DNA from: an uncultured Glaciecola sp.
GTDB taxonomy: Bacteria; Pseudomonadota; Gammaproteobacteria; Enterobacterales; Alteromonadaceae
Length of the DNA: 64,000 nucleotides
Assembly: GCA_947496235.1 (NCBI GenBank)
Contig: CANMCE010000002.1
Location: 124,001 to 188,000 of the forward strand
Reading direction: 5' to 3'
This document shows positions 7,972 through 17,859 of this stretch, in pieces; position 1 is the first letter of the stretch, and the number at the start of each line of letters is the position of its first letter. The translations under genes and the position numbers were made by a program. The notes below the pieces were generated by a model that saw only the letters and a program-made list of their open reading frames with translations, had not been told where the DNA came from and ran no database searches.

Positions 7972-8514
7972 TTAAAATTTGTAGGCGTAATTTGCGTAAA
8001 ATAAGTTCACACCATGATTGATACTAGCAAAATTGGCATTAGAGTAGTGATTAATACTTAACGAAACTCTATGCTGCTTTGCCAAAATTGCACCAAATTC
8101 GAATCTGTCTTCAAACAACAAATGAGTTCCTAACTGGCGATCCAGTAAATTCTCACCATTAGAATATGCTAGTCCAACCCCAATACCGGCATATATTTGT
8201 TGATTACCCACCGGATAATACAAGCGCCACATTGGGTTTAGATAAATACCTTTTTTATCACGGTCATTCCAATCATCCTGCCAAAAATGAGCGCCAGCTT
8301 CTAACTCTAGCTGTAATCTGGTAGCGTCGAAGTTCCATTGGTACAAAGCTGGCGAAATATAGCCAATGCGCACAACAGTAGAGGATAACTTACCGCTATT
8401 TGGAAATGTCCATCGACCGTAAGCTTCACCGCCTGAGATACTGATTTCTTGAGCATGGGAATGGAGACTGAAAGAACTAATAAGAAGCGTTAAACAAAAA
8501 ACAAATGAGCGCAT
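7972..8514 (-). CDS. pagL: Lipid A 3-O-deacylase (PagL-like acyloxyacyl hydrolase)
   Basis: The 180-residue outer-membrane enzyme has a signal peptide (1-21, SHAQ) and ends in a C-terminal aromatic residue (NYAYKF), typical of beta-barrels. The diagnostic element is SINHYSNAN near residue 155, matching the PagL active-site His-x-Ser motif, preceded by FEDRFEFG. PagL removes the 3-linked acyl chain from lipid A and so alters the surface and its recognition. Length fits the family. Transcription is away from ghrA, and the ATG follows the region rc of TCCGTTGGAG, which gives a CTCCAACGGAAT context with weak SD. Confidence 0.85.
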   Translation of the reverse strand: MRSFVFCLTLLISSFSLHSHAQEISISGGEAYGRWTFPNSGKLSSTVVRIGYISPALYQWNFDATRLQLELEAGAHFWQDDWNDRDKKGIYLNPMWRLYYPVGNQQIYAGIGVGLAYSNGENLLDRQLGTHLLFEDRFEFGAILAKQHRVSLSINHYSNANFASINHGVNLFYANYAYKF

Positions 8515-8682
8515 TTTATTCCGTTGGAGTTAATTAATAGATTAAGAAATTTAAGCTGTAGTGATGCAATATATTCTATCTAGCTATCGACAACGAACCG
8601 GTTTACATAAAGAAACTTTGTTATTTTTCAATAGCGTGAGATCATCAACTAAGATTGTAACCTATTTACAAAAAAGAACACT

Positions 8683-9618
8683 ATGGCATTTTTAATAAAT
8701 CTACCCAATCGAAACGTTGATAAAATCAAACAATGTTTAACCGATAAAATGACACAGAAAGGTATATCACCCATTGATATCCAAGTTTGGCCCGAAGTAT
8801 CTAAACCCGACGATATAACCTTTGCTCTTGTTTGGAAACATCATGCAGGTAGTTTAACTGAGTATAAAAACCTCGCGGGCATATCGTCTTTTGGTGCAGG
8901 TGTTGATGCAGTCTTTGCTGACTCCGAACTTCCTGATGTTCCTATTATGCGGATAGTAGATGACAAAATGTCCACTGATATGGCGCAATATGTCTGGACT
9001 ATGATCCAGCACCACCGAATTGGCTTAGGGCAATTTGCAGATAATCAAACAGCTAAAATTTGGAAACCTAAAAGCAAACAAAAAGGCAACAAGGTCGGTA
9101 TTTTAGGTTTTGGTGAGTTGGGACTTACTACCGCCAAGTTGCTTTCTAAACAGGGTTTTGATGTAACGGGTTGGCGTCGTTCAAAAAAAGGTGTTGAAGA
9201 CCATTTTTGTGTTAGCGGAGAGCAAGGGTTTCATTCCATTATCGAACAAAGTGATTATTTGGTTTGTTTATTACCCTTGACTGAACAAACAGAAAACATA
9301 CTGAACCAAGGCGTGTTCTCAAAGATGAAAAATACTGCGGTGTTAATAAACGTCGCGCGCGGCCATCATGTAGTTGAACAGGATTTGCAAGAAGCGCTTG
9401 AAACAGAGCAAATAGCGGCAGCCTATTTAGATGTATTTCGCCAAGAACCCTTACCTGAGGATCATCCATTTTGGACCACAAAGCACCTCTACATTACGCC
9501 ACACATTTCAGCGGTAACAAATTTAGACGAAGCTTGTGAGCAAATAGCAGAAAACTATAAGCGTAGCCTTGAAAATCAGCCTCTGATTAATGTCGTTGAT
9601 AGAAATTTAGGCTATTGA
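8683..9618 (+). CDS. ghrA: Glyoxylate/hydroxypyruvate reductase A
   Basis: The 311-residue NAD(P)H-dependent cytoplasmic enzyme reduces glyoxylate to glycolate and hydroxypyruvate to glycerate. Features: the GhrA-type opening without the usual long N-terminal substrate domain, SSFGAGVDAVF, the nucleotide loop GILGFGELG, and catalytic Arg (NVARGHHVV), Glu (FRQEPLP) and His (TPHISAVT). Length matches E. coli GhrA. Single gene; it converges with the RDD gene (8 bases between stops). Confidence 0.9.
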   Translation: MAFLINLPNRNVDKIKQCLTDKMTQKGISPIDIQVWPEVSKPDDITFALVWKHHAGSLTEYKNLAGISSFGAGVDAVFADSELPDVPIMRIVDDKMSTDMAQYVWTMIQHHRIGLGQFADNQTAKIWKPKSKQKGNKVGILGFGELGLTTAKLLSKQGFDVTGWRRSKKGVEDHFCVSGEQGFHSIIEQSDYLVCLLPLTEQTENILNQGVFSKMKNTAVLINVARGHHVVEQDLQEALETEQIAAAYLDVFRQEPLPEDHPFWTTKHLYITPHISAVTNLDEACEQIAENYKRSLENQPLINVVDRNLGY

Positions 9619-9626
9619 TTGCTGTG

Positions 9627-10814
9627 TTAACTTGTTTGCTGATCTGCTTCAGTATTTTGTTTATCCAATGCCCAAACATCCACTTTAGGTTGGCCTAGGT
9701 GGATGACTAGGGTTTCAGCGATCTTATCTTGAATGGCTTGTCGATTGGCATCCCAATAAATTTGAATAAAACCGAGCAAGCCTGTTGCAATGCCTGCACC
9801 ATAACCACCATATCTTTCAAAACTCTCCCATAATGTCATGCTATTACCGTCAAGTTTGATGACTTTGATTTTGCATATTTTTTTACCGGGAGTTTGACCT
9901 CGCCACCAACCGGCGAATACAGTGAAATACAGTGCAGACCAGCCAAAACCTATACCGAAATCTTCAGCAATTCCTAAAATCCATCGCAATAAACTAGGAT
10001 CGCCTTCATCATTATTAGGTACTTCGAATTTCTTGTTTTCGGCAACAGGTTGCGTTGTCGATAGCACCTCTTGGGTAGCGTCGTCATCAATTGAGGGGTC
10101 ATCACTGGTGTTCAGATCTTCAGGCGATGGGGCAACATAATTGGCGCGATAAACTTGCATTAATGCAGTCTTAACTTCGCTAGCGGTCGCATTCGCCGCA
10201 TCTGTGTCAGAAATTACTTGCGCGATATTATCAAAAACTTCGTCCACTTCAACTGGCGGTATTTGTTGTTCAGCCATCTCTTCAGCAATTGAACTGGTAT
10301 AGTCTCGCCAACATTGTCCCGAATCACAATCGCCTTGTACAACCTGGTTTATAAATGCCTCAGATTGCAAAGATTTGATCATGAGGTTAACAGCAATATC
10401 AGACACAACCTCAGAAGCCGATGACCTATCTTGTATTTCTTCTACAATGTCGTTTGAAAATCGATCCATTAGCATGCCGATAACAACAAGAAATAAGATG
10501 ATTGCGATAAACCCAAAAACCCGCCTTAACCATTTTTCACTAATATTGGCATGTTCTTGTCGACCTGCTCGCCAAAAAGCAATGCCGGATAACAACGCTA
10601 GAATGATGTTGGGCAATGACGTAAGAATAGCGATAAAAAGCAAGTCGATCAGAATGGCTATGCCTCTTCTGCTGGGTTTGGCAAGTGACGTACCTATTAG
10701 GTCTTCAGAAATCCCAAATTCGTATGGGGTAATCACATTTCTGACTTCTTTTCTGGTCATCTTATGACCGCGACTAAAAAAGACGGCGTTTTGAGAATTT
10801 TGTTTTTCAGTCAT
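9627..10814 (-). CDS. RDD-domain membrane protein with long insert
   Basis: The 395-residue protein has an N-terminal part of the RDD fold (SRRGIAILIDLLFIAIL, about 48-70), two further helices, and a C-terminal RDD half (GWWRGQTPGKKICKIKVI, then WESFERYGGYGAG). A soluble region of about 170 residues, rich in Asp/Glu/Ser with one Cys pair (GDCDSGQCW), is inserted between the helices and probably faces the periplasm. RDD proteins are small membrane proteins of mostly unknown, sometimes transport, function. It lies 20 bases downstream of the DUF4153-like gene, likely in one transcript. Confidence 0.75.
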   Translation of the reverse strand: MTEKQNSQNAVFFSRGHKMTRKEVRNVITPYEFGISEDLIGTSLAKPSRRGIAILIDLLFIAILTSLPNIILALLSGIAFWRAGRQEHANISEKWLRRVFGFIAIILFLVVIGMLMDRFSNDIVEEIQDRSSASEVVSDIAVNLMIKSLQSEAFINQVVQGDCDSGQCWRDYTSSIAEEMAEQQIPPVEVDEVFDNIAQVISDTDAANATASEVKTALMQVYRANYVAPSPEDLNTSDDPSIDDDATQEVLSTTQPVAENKKFEVPNNDEGDPSLLRWILGIAEDFGIGFGWSALYFTVFAGWWRGQTPGKKICKIKVIKLDGNSMTLWESFERYGGYGAGIATGLLGFIQIYWDANRQAIQDKIAETLVIHLGQPKVDVWALDKQNTEADQQTS

Positions 10815-10834
10815 TTTGAAATCTCTGAATTAGG

Positions 10835-12571
10835 TCAGTTTAATTTAATGGTTATGTCACCGATTACCAAGTCATCAAACTCAGGTGTTTGTTTTTGCAC
10901 TTGATTAGATTCAATGAGCTCTAACAACCTAACCTTAGACTCTGTGTTGGCATCATTTACGTCAAGGTATCGGGTGCTCCATTTTTCCTCTTGTGCAACC
11001 CAAAACCACAGATAGGCTCTACGGAAATGGTTGCTTTCCGTAAGCAAAATGTATTCATGTTCGCCGTCATTGGTTAGATCATAGGCGAGCAAAAAATAAT
11101 CGGTCTCTCGAATTGTTACATTAACAAGACCGTTCCACTTGATTAAATGTGACTCAGTAATTTTATCTACTAAGGTTTGTGGAAATTCTTCTCTGTCGGG
11201 CCAATAAACAATTCTATTTTGAAATTCTGTTTTCGCCTGTTGAACGTCTACTTGTTCATCGTTTCGTCTTGATAGATATGCACGTTCTATGCTCGAAATT
11301 AAAGGCTGATGTTCTGAATCTAGTTGCTCTTTTAGTTTAAATAAAGCGTGATAACCGGCAGCGCCTAAGTGCCATTCAAAGTAACTGATGTCCAGTGAGT
11401 CAATACCTTTATCACTCCAATAAGCGCGATCAATTTGAGATTGTGCCGACAGTGCTTGGAAATTTAAGAAAGGAGTGTTGACTAAAATGCAGACTAAAAA
11501 TACTGCCATTCCCATGTAAACATTAACTTTATTTTTGTAGCTTACCCAGCCATCACGCTTCAGTAAAATACAAACTAGGTAACTTAAAGTAAATGCTGAA
11601 GCAAAAAGATTGACTAGCAAGCCCCAAAGTCTAGATGGGGTTAGACCATATTGGTCGATGCGGACTATCAGACCATACATGGCTAACAGTGAATAAACAG
11701 GGAGCACAGCAATGCCTACCAAAATTAGCCTGTGTACCCACAAATTATAAGGAGGATCTTGTTCTTTATTGGCGTAAATAGCATTTACAAAGAACAATGT
11801 GATGGCTTGTAGCCAGAGCAGTAAATGACTTCCTGGACCTTCCTCCCACAAGCGGCCAGTCCCAGTAAATAGCAAAGTTATCGCAAAACCGATGGCGATG
11901 ATGGCTAATAAAGGCAGCAAGAATTGAATAATAATTTGTAGGATTTTAGCAAGTGCTTTAGTGAGATTTGTGTGTGATTTAAAATACAGCAGGGATAATC
12001 CATAAGTAAGACAAACCACAGGTATATTGAAATAAGCCTGGTCTAAAAGATCTGAAAAGAAACCTATTTCAACTTGTTCAAATAAGGCCGCATTCAGGTT
12101 CAGAATGAGAAATAAAACACCCGTAAAGACAGCGCTTTGGGCAAACATCACCGCATTTTGCCAAGAAACATTGTACAGATTATTAAAGGTAATGGGTTGG
12201 TTATCTAGCTTAAGTTGCGCGTACATAATAAGTTTAAAACAGGCAATGAAGCTAGTTACGCCAAGAACCTGAGTGACGTAATCATTAGAAAGAATATCTA
12301 CCGGCATCTGTTGTAATCCCGTATAGACGCCAATAATGGCTAAAAGGGCACTGGTAGCAAAAGATACAAGTAGCGCTTTAACTTGCAGTCCCTGTGTACT
12401 TACAAAAACCCACAACAGCGGAAAGCTGATACTAAAGACAACAAGTGGTACAAATAACCAAGGGATGGTTGCCGGCCATACTTCTGCTTCATTAGATACA
12501 TATAAGTAATAAAGTACCGCTGATTGAACTGCGAAAAGCACAAAAGTGAAAAAACGCGGATTAAATTTCAT
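10835..12571 (-). CDS. Polytopic membrane protein, DUF4153-like
   Basis: The 578-residue protein carries about 12 predicted membrane helices in the first ~385 residues and a soluble C-terminal domain of about 190 residues (from AYWSDKGIDSLDISYFEWHLG). The arrangement and the conserved AYWSDKGIDSLDISYFEW block resemble DUF4153 proteins, whose role is unknown. The ATG has AAGGA 7 bases upstream. It is followed closely by the RDD gene; the hemY stop lies 66 bases upstream of this start, so the heme operon may read through. Confidence 0.65.
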   Translation of the reverse strand: MKFNPRFFTFVLFAVQSAVLYYLYVSNEAEVWPATIPWLFVPLVVFSISFPLLWVFVSTQGLQVKALLVSFATSALLAIIGVYTGLQQMPVDILSNDYVTQVLGVTSFIACFKLIMYAQLKLDNQPITFNNLYNVSWQNAVMFAQSAVFTGVLFLILNLNAALFEQVEIGFFSDLLDQAYFNIPVVCLTYGLSLLYFKSHTNLTKALAKILQIIIQFLLPLLAIIAIGFAITLLFTGTGRLWEEGPGSHLLLWLQAITLFFVNAIYANKEQDPPYNLWVHRLILVGIAVLPVYSLLAMYGLIVRIDQYGLTPSRLWGLLVNLFASAFTLSYLVCILLKRDGWVSYKNKVNVYMGMAVFLVCILVNTPFLNFQALSAQSQIDRAYWSDKGIDSLDISYFEWHLGAAGYHALFKLKEQLDSEHQPLISSIERAYLSRRNDEQVDVQQAKTEFQNRIVYWPDREEFPQTLVDKITESHLIKWNGLVNVTIRETDYFLLAYDLTNDGEHEYILLTESNHFRRAYLWFWVAQEEKWSTRYLDVNDANTESKVRLLELIESNQVQKQTPEFDDLVIGDITIKLN

Positions 12572-12637
12572 AGCAAATCCTTTGCAACTTTCAAAAGGTA
12601 AGAACCTTAGAAAGTAACGACGGTAAAGGTTGTCAGT

Positions 12638-13783
12638 TTATGATTGCAATAAATTTTTGTACAGAGCATTCGCTTTATCAAAAGATTGCTGTTGTTCCAA
12701 TATAGCCGCTAACAAGAGCGCATTTTCCCTGTTATATTCAAGTTCTAAGGACTTGTTAACCGCTTTTAATGCCAGTTCGTAATCCTTTGCATTAAAGGCA
12801 AGATGGGCTAGTACTGAATAATACTGAGCGTTATCCGGTGATTGTTTTATACACTTTTCAATGAAGCGTTTGGCAACAGTTGGTTCACTATGATTAAGTT
12901 GTTTAAATAATCCCCAAAATGCAGCGTGATGCTGCTTCTCAGCGAATTCTACTAAACTAATCTCAGCTTCCGACGACAACCCTTGGTCAATCAGTAATTG
13001 TACGTAGCAAATTTGATTTGCTATGTCTTTGCGGGCTGCACGAGATAAGCTATGCCATTTTTCTTTTAGGGCATTGGCGCCTTCTTTGCTCGCAATTTCA
13101 GCAAACTCTCCTTGAGTAGCCTTGTGTGCCCACTCAATATAATCATTACCTAAGTACTTCTTATTTTCACTGATGAGGTCTTTAACATCGCGCCAACGAT
13201 GTAAAGCACCTAAAGCTCTTAGTTTTAAATTCAATACTATACTGTGCGTTTGTTGTTTTTTATCTAGCTCTTCAAGGGCTTCTAGAGATTTTTTAGGCGC
13301 GTTATGCAAATGCTTTTGGGCTTGTTTTACTGCCGCTGCGAAGGCTGATGCTTTTTCAGTGCTGGCGTGAGTAAGCAGAGTATCAATCTCTTGATTGCTG
13401 TTATTGATATCGGCGGCTAATAAATAATTAGCGCCTTGGAAATCACCGCCAAAGGTCTTTCCAATGGATTTGCGTGCGGTATCTGTATCACCTATTAAAT
13501 AAGCATTAAGTGCGGTAAAGAAAGCTCTTTCTTGTTGTTTTTTGCTGTAAGCACCAAACCAGTTTTTAGAGCCTGAAATCATGCGAACAATACGCACAAA
13601 CAGCCATTTTGCAACCCATACCCCAACAATTAACAAACCCCCGATAATGATAGAGCTTATTAACGTCATTTCTATCACTGTGCTTTCAGTGGCAATGACA
13701 ACCCGTCCTTCATAGCCAATGAGATTATGACCTAGAGCTAACGCCAAGAATAAGATTAATATGAGTACAATAATCTTAATCAT
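12638..13783 (-). CDS. hemY: Heme biosynthesis-associated TPR membrane protein HemY
   Basis: The 381-residue inner-membrane protein has two N-terminal helices (3-19 and 41-65) with the HemY_N sequence around SGSKNWFGAYSKKQQERAFFTALNAYLIGD, followed by tetratricopeptide helices to the end. HemY of this type is not the protoporphyrinogen oxidase of gram-positives; its exact role in late heme steps is unclear, but it is regularly last in hemCDXY. Its ATG overlaps the hemX stop by 4 bases, so it is translationally coupled. Confidence 0.9.
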   Translation of the reverse strand: MIKIIVLILILFLALALGHNLIGYEGRVVIATESTVIEMTLISSIIIGGLLIVGVWVAKWLFVRIVRMISGSKNWFGAYSKKQQERAFFTALNAYLIGDTDTARKSIGKTFGGDFQGANYLLAADINNSNQEIDTLLTHASTEKASAFAAAVKQAQKHLHNAPKKSLEALEELDKKQQTHSIVLNLKLRALGALHRWRDVKDLISENKKYLGNDYIEWAHKATQGEFAEIASKEGANALKEKWHSLSRAARKDIANQICYVQLLIDQGLSSEAEISLVEFAEKQHHAAFWGLFKQLNHSEPTVAKRFIEKCIKQSPDNAQYYSVLAHLAFNAKDYELALKAVNKSLELEYNRENALLLAAILEQQQSFDKANALYKNLLQS

Positions 13784-14976
13784 AGACTGTTATTTCCATT
13801 GTTAAATTGGTCTTCCATGCGAATTTGTAACAGCTCTTTTAATCCTTTCTGGGATTGAAGATTTTCAGGATATTCGCGACTGAAATCCGTATTTAATAAT
13901 TGTTCAAGTGCGCCTAAGTACTGCGTAGTCGCGGGATTATCTAATTCATAATGCTCTGTCACTATAGCCATGGCTTCTTGAATATTCTGCTGAAACAAGG
14001 TGACTTGTTCAGACAATGCCGCGCTTTGTGCGCGAGATAATGCATATTTTAGTTGTTGCTGTATTAACCACTGTTGTCGTTCAGCCAAATAAGGTTCTAT
14101 TGGAGCATCAACATGTTTAATGCTGATGAAATCACCTACAATGCTACGCCAAGTGCGCTTTAAATTTTCTTGCCAGTCACTCACATCGCTCGATAGCTGT
14201 GTATCTTCTTCTTGACTGCTTTCAGGCAATCTAAACGTACGCATAGGAAGGGACTGCACCTGAGGCACAAGACCATTGACTGCCAGTGCAATAGACGTAA
14301 CAGAAACCGTATTAATTTGGTTCAATGCGGCCAGATCTGAAGCGATTAAGGTGCGAACAGGATAAAGCGTTGGATCATTTAAATCTTCGAGTCTTGCATC
14401 GGCTTCTTGAAGCAAGGTTTTAGCGGTTCTTATATCGTGTTCCAAGTACAGCTTTCTACCTGCCATATTCACTAGATAATCTGCTTCTGCAAGTAACCAG
14501 TCGGAAGGGCGTCGACCAGAAATTTCGGCTAAATGTTGCTGTAATGCTTTGGTAGTTTGCGCATTATTTTGAAGCTCTGCTACAAGGTTTTCTAACGAAT
14601 TAGAAAACGCGTTTTGCGCACTTTGTAAATCTTCGTCTTGGGCATTGCTTTTTCGTTCAACTGCAGATAACTGAGAACGAATTTCAGTAATCGCGGTTTC
14701 TTCACCGGTCACTTTGTTTTGTTGCTGCATCCAGTACCAATAACCGGCTCCAACTACCCCAGCAATCAATAAAAAATTAATAACAGTGAACAACCAAAGT
14801 ACTTTGTTAGAAGATGAAGGCTTTGATGATGGGGTTGATGAGGGTTTTTCAGGCGCAGTCTCAGACGCTTTTTCTTCAATCACCACGGCTTCTTCTACTT
14901 GAAGATCGTCCTTTTCGTCAGAACGGCGTCTCTTAGTAGACAGATCCTTGTTTTCTGGTGGTGTTGAATTTGACAT
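13780..14976 (-). CDS. hemX: HemX, uroporphyrinogen-III C-methyltransferase-like membrane protein
   Basis: The 398-residue protein has a cytoplasmic, charged, Ser/Pro-rich N-terminus (1-60), one membrane helix (about 61-83, VLWLFTVINFLLIAGVVGAG), a coiled-coil segment and a periplasmic helical domain containing SDWLLAEADYLVNMAGRKLYLEHD, characteristic of HemX. The start is the ATG with GGGAG five bases upstream; a TTG at 14988 overlaps that site. Although often named a methyltransferase, it has no catalytic methyltransferase motif; the role is probably scaffolding or regulation. Confidence 0.9.
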   Translation of the reverse strand: MSNSTPPENKDLSTKRRRSDEKDDLQVEEAVVIEEKASETAPEKPSSTPSSKPSSSNKVLWLFTVINFLLIAGVVGAGYWYWMQQQNKVTGEETAITEIRSQLSAVERKSNAQDEDLQSAQNAFSNSLENLVAELQNNAQTTKALQQHLAEISGRRPSDWLLAEADYLVNMAGRKLYLEHDIRTAKTLLQEADARLEDLNDPTLYPVRTLIASDLAALNQINTVSVTSIALAVNGLVPQVQSLPMRTFRLPESSQEEDTQLSSDVSDWQENLKRTWRSIVGDFISIKHVDAPIEPYLAERQQWLIQQQLKYALSRAQSAALSEQVTLFQQNIQEAMAIVTEHYELDNPATTQYLGALEQLLNTDFSREYPENLQSQKGLKELLQIRMEDQFNNGNNSL

Positions 14977-14992
14977 TTTGTCTCCCAAAAAA

Positions 14993-15730
14993 TCATTCGG
15001 AGGCTATTTGCCCCTCATTTAGGTTTAAATCACGCTCTTGCCATGTTTTTGCTGCGCTAATCATAACGTCATCACTAGCGCCTTTGCTTACACTAACGTT
15101 AACAATGTTCTGTGTTTTTAAATAGTCGGCAATTCGCTTACTTGCTGCTATCCAATGCCGCTGGGTTAACCAACTAAATGTAAAGTTATCAAGTATTTGT
15201 TCAGCGATGTCATTACTTGTCACAATAATACACCTAATTGGTTTTTCCTCAACTTGTCTCACAGTATTTTGGTCAATAAAAGGCACTCTTTTATATACTT
15301 CAGCGACACTTACCTTAGCTTGTTTATCACTAAGCGATCTGGCTAACAGGTCGCGCCCTTTTTCACCCTTGAGAATAAGTACTGACTTACTTTCTACGTC
15401 CTTAAAAATAGAAAGATCCAAAACAGATTCCGAATTATGCTGTTTAGGAAGTAGGATGTCGGTGCGACTTTTTACTTCCTCATTCAGTGTCTCTAGGGTT
15501 GCTTCACCTATACAAATTATAGTGCCAAACCTAACGTCTGTATGTTGATTTAACCAATCCGCAGCATAAGTACTAGTGATAATGCCAATATCAAAAAAAT
15601 TCTGTGATAATTTAACCCCCGAAACAAACTCAATATCCATTGCGGGACAACAAGTGCAAACCAATCCAGCGGCAATAAATGCATCAGCAGATGTTTTTGC
15701 TTTCTCTTTCGGTCGGGTAATTAAAAACAT
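14993..15730 (-). CDS. hemD: Uroporphyrinogen-III synthase
   Basis: The 245-residue cytoplasmic enzyme cyclises hydroxymethylbilane to uroporphyrinogen III with inversion of ring D. The sequence is poorly conserved in this family, but LITRPKEKA at the start, the IITSTYAADWL segment, VAEVYKRVPF and IIVTSNDIAEQIL in the second half are the expected landmarks. It lies 6 bases after hemC and just before hemX, the standard order. The protein is somewhat diverged, yet its length (about 245) is normal. Confidence 0.9.
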   Translation of the reverse strand: MFLITRPKEKAKTSADAFIAAGLVCTCCPAMDIEFVSGVKLSQNFFDIGIITSTYAADWLNQHTDVRFGTIICIGEATLETLNEEVKSRTDILLPKQHNSESVLDLSIFKDVESKSVLILKGEKGRDLLARSLSDKQAKVSVAEVYKRVPFIDQNTVRQVEEKPIRCIIVTSNDIAEQILDNFTFSWLTQRHWIAASKRIADYLKTQNIVNVSVSKGASDDVMISAAKTWQERDLNLNEGQIASE

Positions 15731-15736
15731 GCAAAG

Positions 15737-16666
15737 CTATTCTTGCAACGCCGATAAAATTTCACCAGCACCCTGATCGAGCAGGGATTTGGCTACTGCA
15801 ATACCTATGCTTTCAGGATCTTCAATTGAACCTTCGGCCTCTGCTTTTAAAATTGTTTTGCCATCTGGACTAGCAACCAAACCTCTTAAACGTATCATCT
15901 CTCCTGACAACTCAGCAAAGCTACCAATAGGAACCTGACATCCGCCTTGCAGATGTGCATTCATTGCGCGTTCAGCACGCACTCGCCATTGGGTTTCTTG
16001 ATCATTTAGAGCGCTTAATATTTGAATAAGTTCCTGATCGTCATTACGACATTCAATACCAACGGCACCTTGTCCCACTGCGGGTAGACTCACTTCTGGC
16101 GCTAATGGGTGCTTTATTCTATCTTTCATTTCTAGTCGAATTAGACCCGCTGAAGCGAGAATGATGGCATCGTACTCTCCAGCATCTAGCTTAGCTAAAC
16201 GAGTATTAACGTTACCTCGTAGATCTTTAATCATTAAGTCAGGGCGAATTGCTCTTAGTTGTGCCTGGCGACGTAAACTTGATGTTCCCACTACACTGCC
16301 ATCTGGCAAAGCGTCTAAATTATCATAGGTATTAGAAACGAAGGCGTCGTAAGGATTTTCTCGTGGACAAATGGCATGTAAACCAAAACCGTCAGGAAAC
16401 TGAACAGGAACATCTTTTAATGAATGCACCGCAAGGTCAGCTCTTCCTTCTTGCATGGCTATCTCTAATTCTTTGATAAATAAACCTTTGCCGCCAATTT
16501 TTGCTAAAGGCGTGTCGAGGATTTTGTCCCCTTGGGTTGACATTGGCACTAAGCTAACGTGTATGTCTGGGTAGTAATGATTCAACTGTTGTTGAACATA
16601 TTTAGCTTGCCACATTGCCAAGGCACTTTTTCTGGTCGCAATCTTGATGGTGCGTGAAGTAGACAA
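15737..16666 (-). CDS. hemC: Hydroxymethylbilane synthase (porphobilinogen deaminase)
   Basis: The 309-residue enzyme joins four porphobilinogen units into hydroxymethylbilane. Visible hallmarks are [16 protein letters not shown], the catalytic Asp region [29 protein letters not shown] and the dipyrromethane-cofactor Cys in [16 protein letters not shown] (about residue 242). It is the first gene of hemCDXY and is transcribed away from spoT. Length and motifs are complete. Confidence 0.96.
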   Translation of the reverse strand: MSTSRTIKIATRKSALAMWQAKYVQQQLNHYYPDIHVSLVPMSTQGDKILDTPLAKIGGKGLFIKELEIAMQEGRADLAVHSLKDVPVQFPDGFGLHAICPRENPYDAFVSNTYDNLDALPDGSVVGTSSLRRQAQLRAIRPDLMIKDLRGNVNTRLAKLDAGEYDAIILASAGLIRLEMKDRIKHPLAPEVSLPAVGQGAVGIECRNDDQELIQILSALNDQETQWRVRAERAMNAHLQGGCQVPIGSFAELSGEMIRLRGLVASPDGKTILKAEAEGSIEDPESIGIAVAKSLLDQGAGEILSALQE

Positions 16667-16754
16667 ATTAACCTCTTGTACTGCCGTTATTGTGGGCTAG
16701 ATGTTACCTAATTTCGCAAAAGAGGTTAACCGAAAAGATCCAATTAGATTTGCG

Positions 16755-17426
16755 TTAGCTCAATTGCTCTACAATAAATTTGCTGATGTCTTTAATTTCA
16801 GGCATGCAAACGTTATGTTGCATGATGTACTCTTTCCAAATGACCTTATAACCATTATTCACAATAGTTTGGTAGGCCGTTCGCCCTAAAAACAAGGGAA
16901 CAACCTCATCTTGTTGACCATGACAACACAAAATAGGCGTATTATCGTTGGCACTATGCTTTTCAAAGGTTAGGAGTTCTGGTTTACACATATAGGTCGA
17001 TAACCCGACAATGCCCGCAAGAGGCTGTGAAAACCTAGTGCCCAAGTGATACGCAATAACACCGCCTTGGGAAAAACCCACTAAAAGGATGTTTGTGGAT
17101 GGAATACCATTCGCGATTTCGTTTTCGATCAGTTTCTGTACTTGATCAGCAGATTCCCTGACGCCCTCTTCATCAGCTCTTGATTCCATGTCCATGGATT
17201 TTATGTCATACCAAGCGCGCATTTGCATGCCATTATTGATGGTAACAGGTCGAATGGGGGCATTAGGGAACACAAATTTAATCCCGAGTTCTTCAGGCAG
17301 CTGTAATTCAGGTGCAATGGGCGCAAAGCCATTGCCACTATCACCCAACCCGTGTAGCCAAATTATGGTAGCTTTGTGTACATTTGCGGGTTCAATAACG
17401 ACAGCATCTAATAACGCATCTGACAT
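16755..17426 (-). CDS. Carboxylesterase/phospholipase, alpha/beta hydrolase
   Basis: The 223-residue cytoplasmic esterase belongs to the acyl-protein-thioesterase/carboxylesterase 2 family (PF02230): WLHGLGDSGNGFAPIAPEL at the start, FVFPNAP, the nucleophile elbow GFSQGG, an Asp in GQQDEVVP, and a His at HNVC near the end. Such enzymes hydrolyse short acyl esters or lysophospholipids. It follows cyaY by 9 bases on the same strand, so the two are probably co-transcribed. The physiological substrate is not evident. Confidence 0.9.
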   Translation of the reverse strand: MSDALLDAVVIEPANVHKATIIWLHGLGDSGNGFAPIAPELQLPEELGIKFVFPNAPIRPVTINNGMQMRAWYDIKSMDMESRADEEGVRESADQVQKLIENEIANGIPSTNILLVGFSQGGVIAYHLGTRFSQPLAGIVGLSTYMCKPELLTFEKHSANDNTPILCCHGQQDEVVPLFLGRTAYQTIVNNGYKVIWKEYIMQHNVCMPEIKDISKFIVEQLS

Positions 17427-17435
17427 ACCACTTCC

Positions 17436-17756
17436 TTACTTCAAGTTTAATTTAATTGGTGTATTTGCTTGTTTACTTACAGCTTCATCTAAAAAAGAAT
17501 AGAACTCAACGCCTGTTCTTTCATCAATCCAAACGCCGTCTTCATAGTTAAAGTGGTGACCATTGAATTTGGTTGCTACCCATAATTGTTGTAAAGGCGG
17601 TTGTTTATTTAATACGATTTTAGAGTTATCAGGATGAATTATAGTAAAAATATCACCATTACTGTCATAGTCAAAAACCACTTCTTGCTCGTCTAGCGAA
17701 TCCTCGAGCGCTAAAAAAATATCTTCTATCAGTTGGTCATATTCTGCATCTTTCAT
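17436..17756 (-). CDS. cyaY: Frataxin homologue CyaY
   Basis: The 106-residue protein has the frataxin fold signature: an acidic N-terminal helix (EDIFLALEDSLDEQ), then beta-strands with IVLNKQPPLQQLWVATK, HHFNY and WIDERTG. CyaY binds iron and modulates IscS in iron-sulfur cluster assembly. The neighbourhood with heme synthesis genes is common in gammaproteobacteria and fits iron metabolism. It is the first gene of the pair with the esterase and diverges from gmk. Confidence 0.93.
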   Translation of the reverse strand: MKDAEYDQLIEDIFLALEDSLDEQEVVFDYDSNGDIFTIIHPDNSKIVLNKQPPLQQLWVATKFNGHHFNYEDGVWIDERTGVEFYSFLDEAVSKQANTPIKLNLK

Positions 17757-17859
17757 TCATTTCCCCTTGTAATTCAAGCTAACCAAAGATCACTAACGCG
17801 ACCATATGTGCTAACATAAAAAAATCTTTATCTATAACCACTATCCAGAATACGAATTT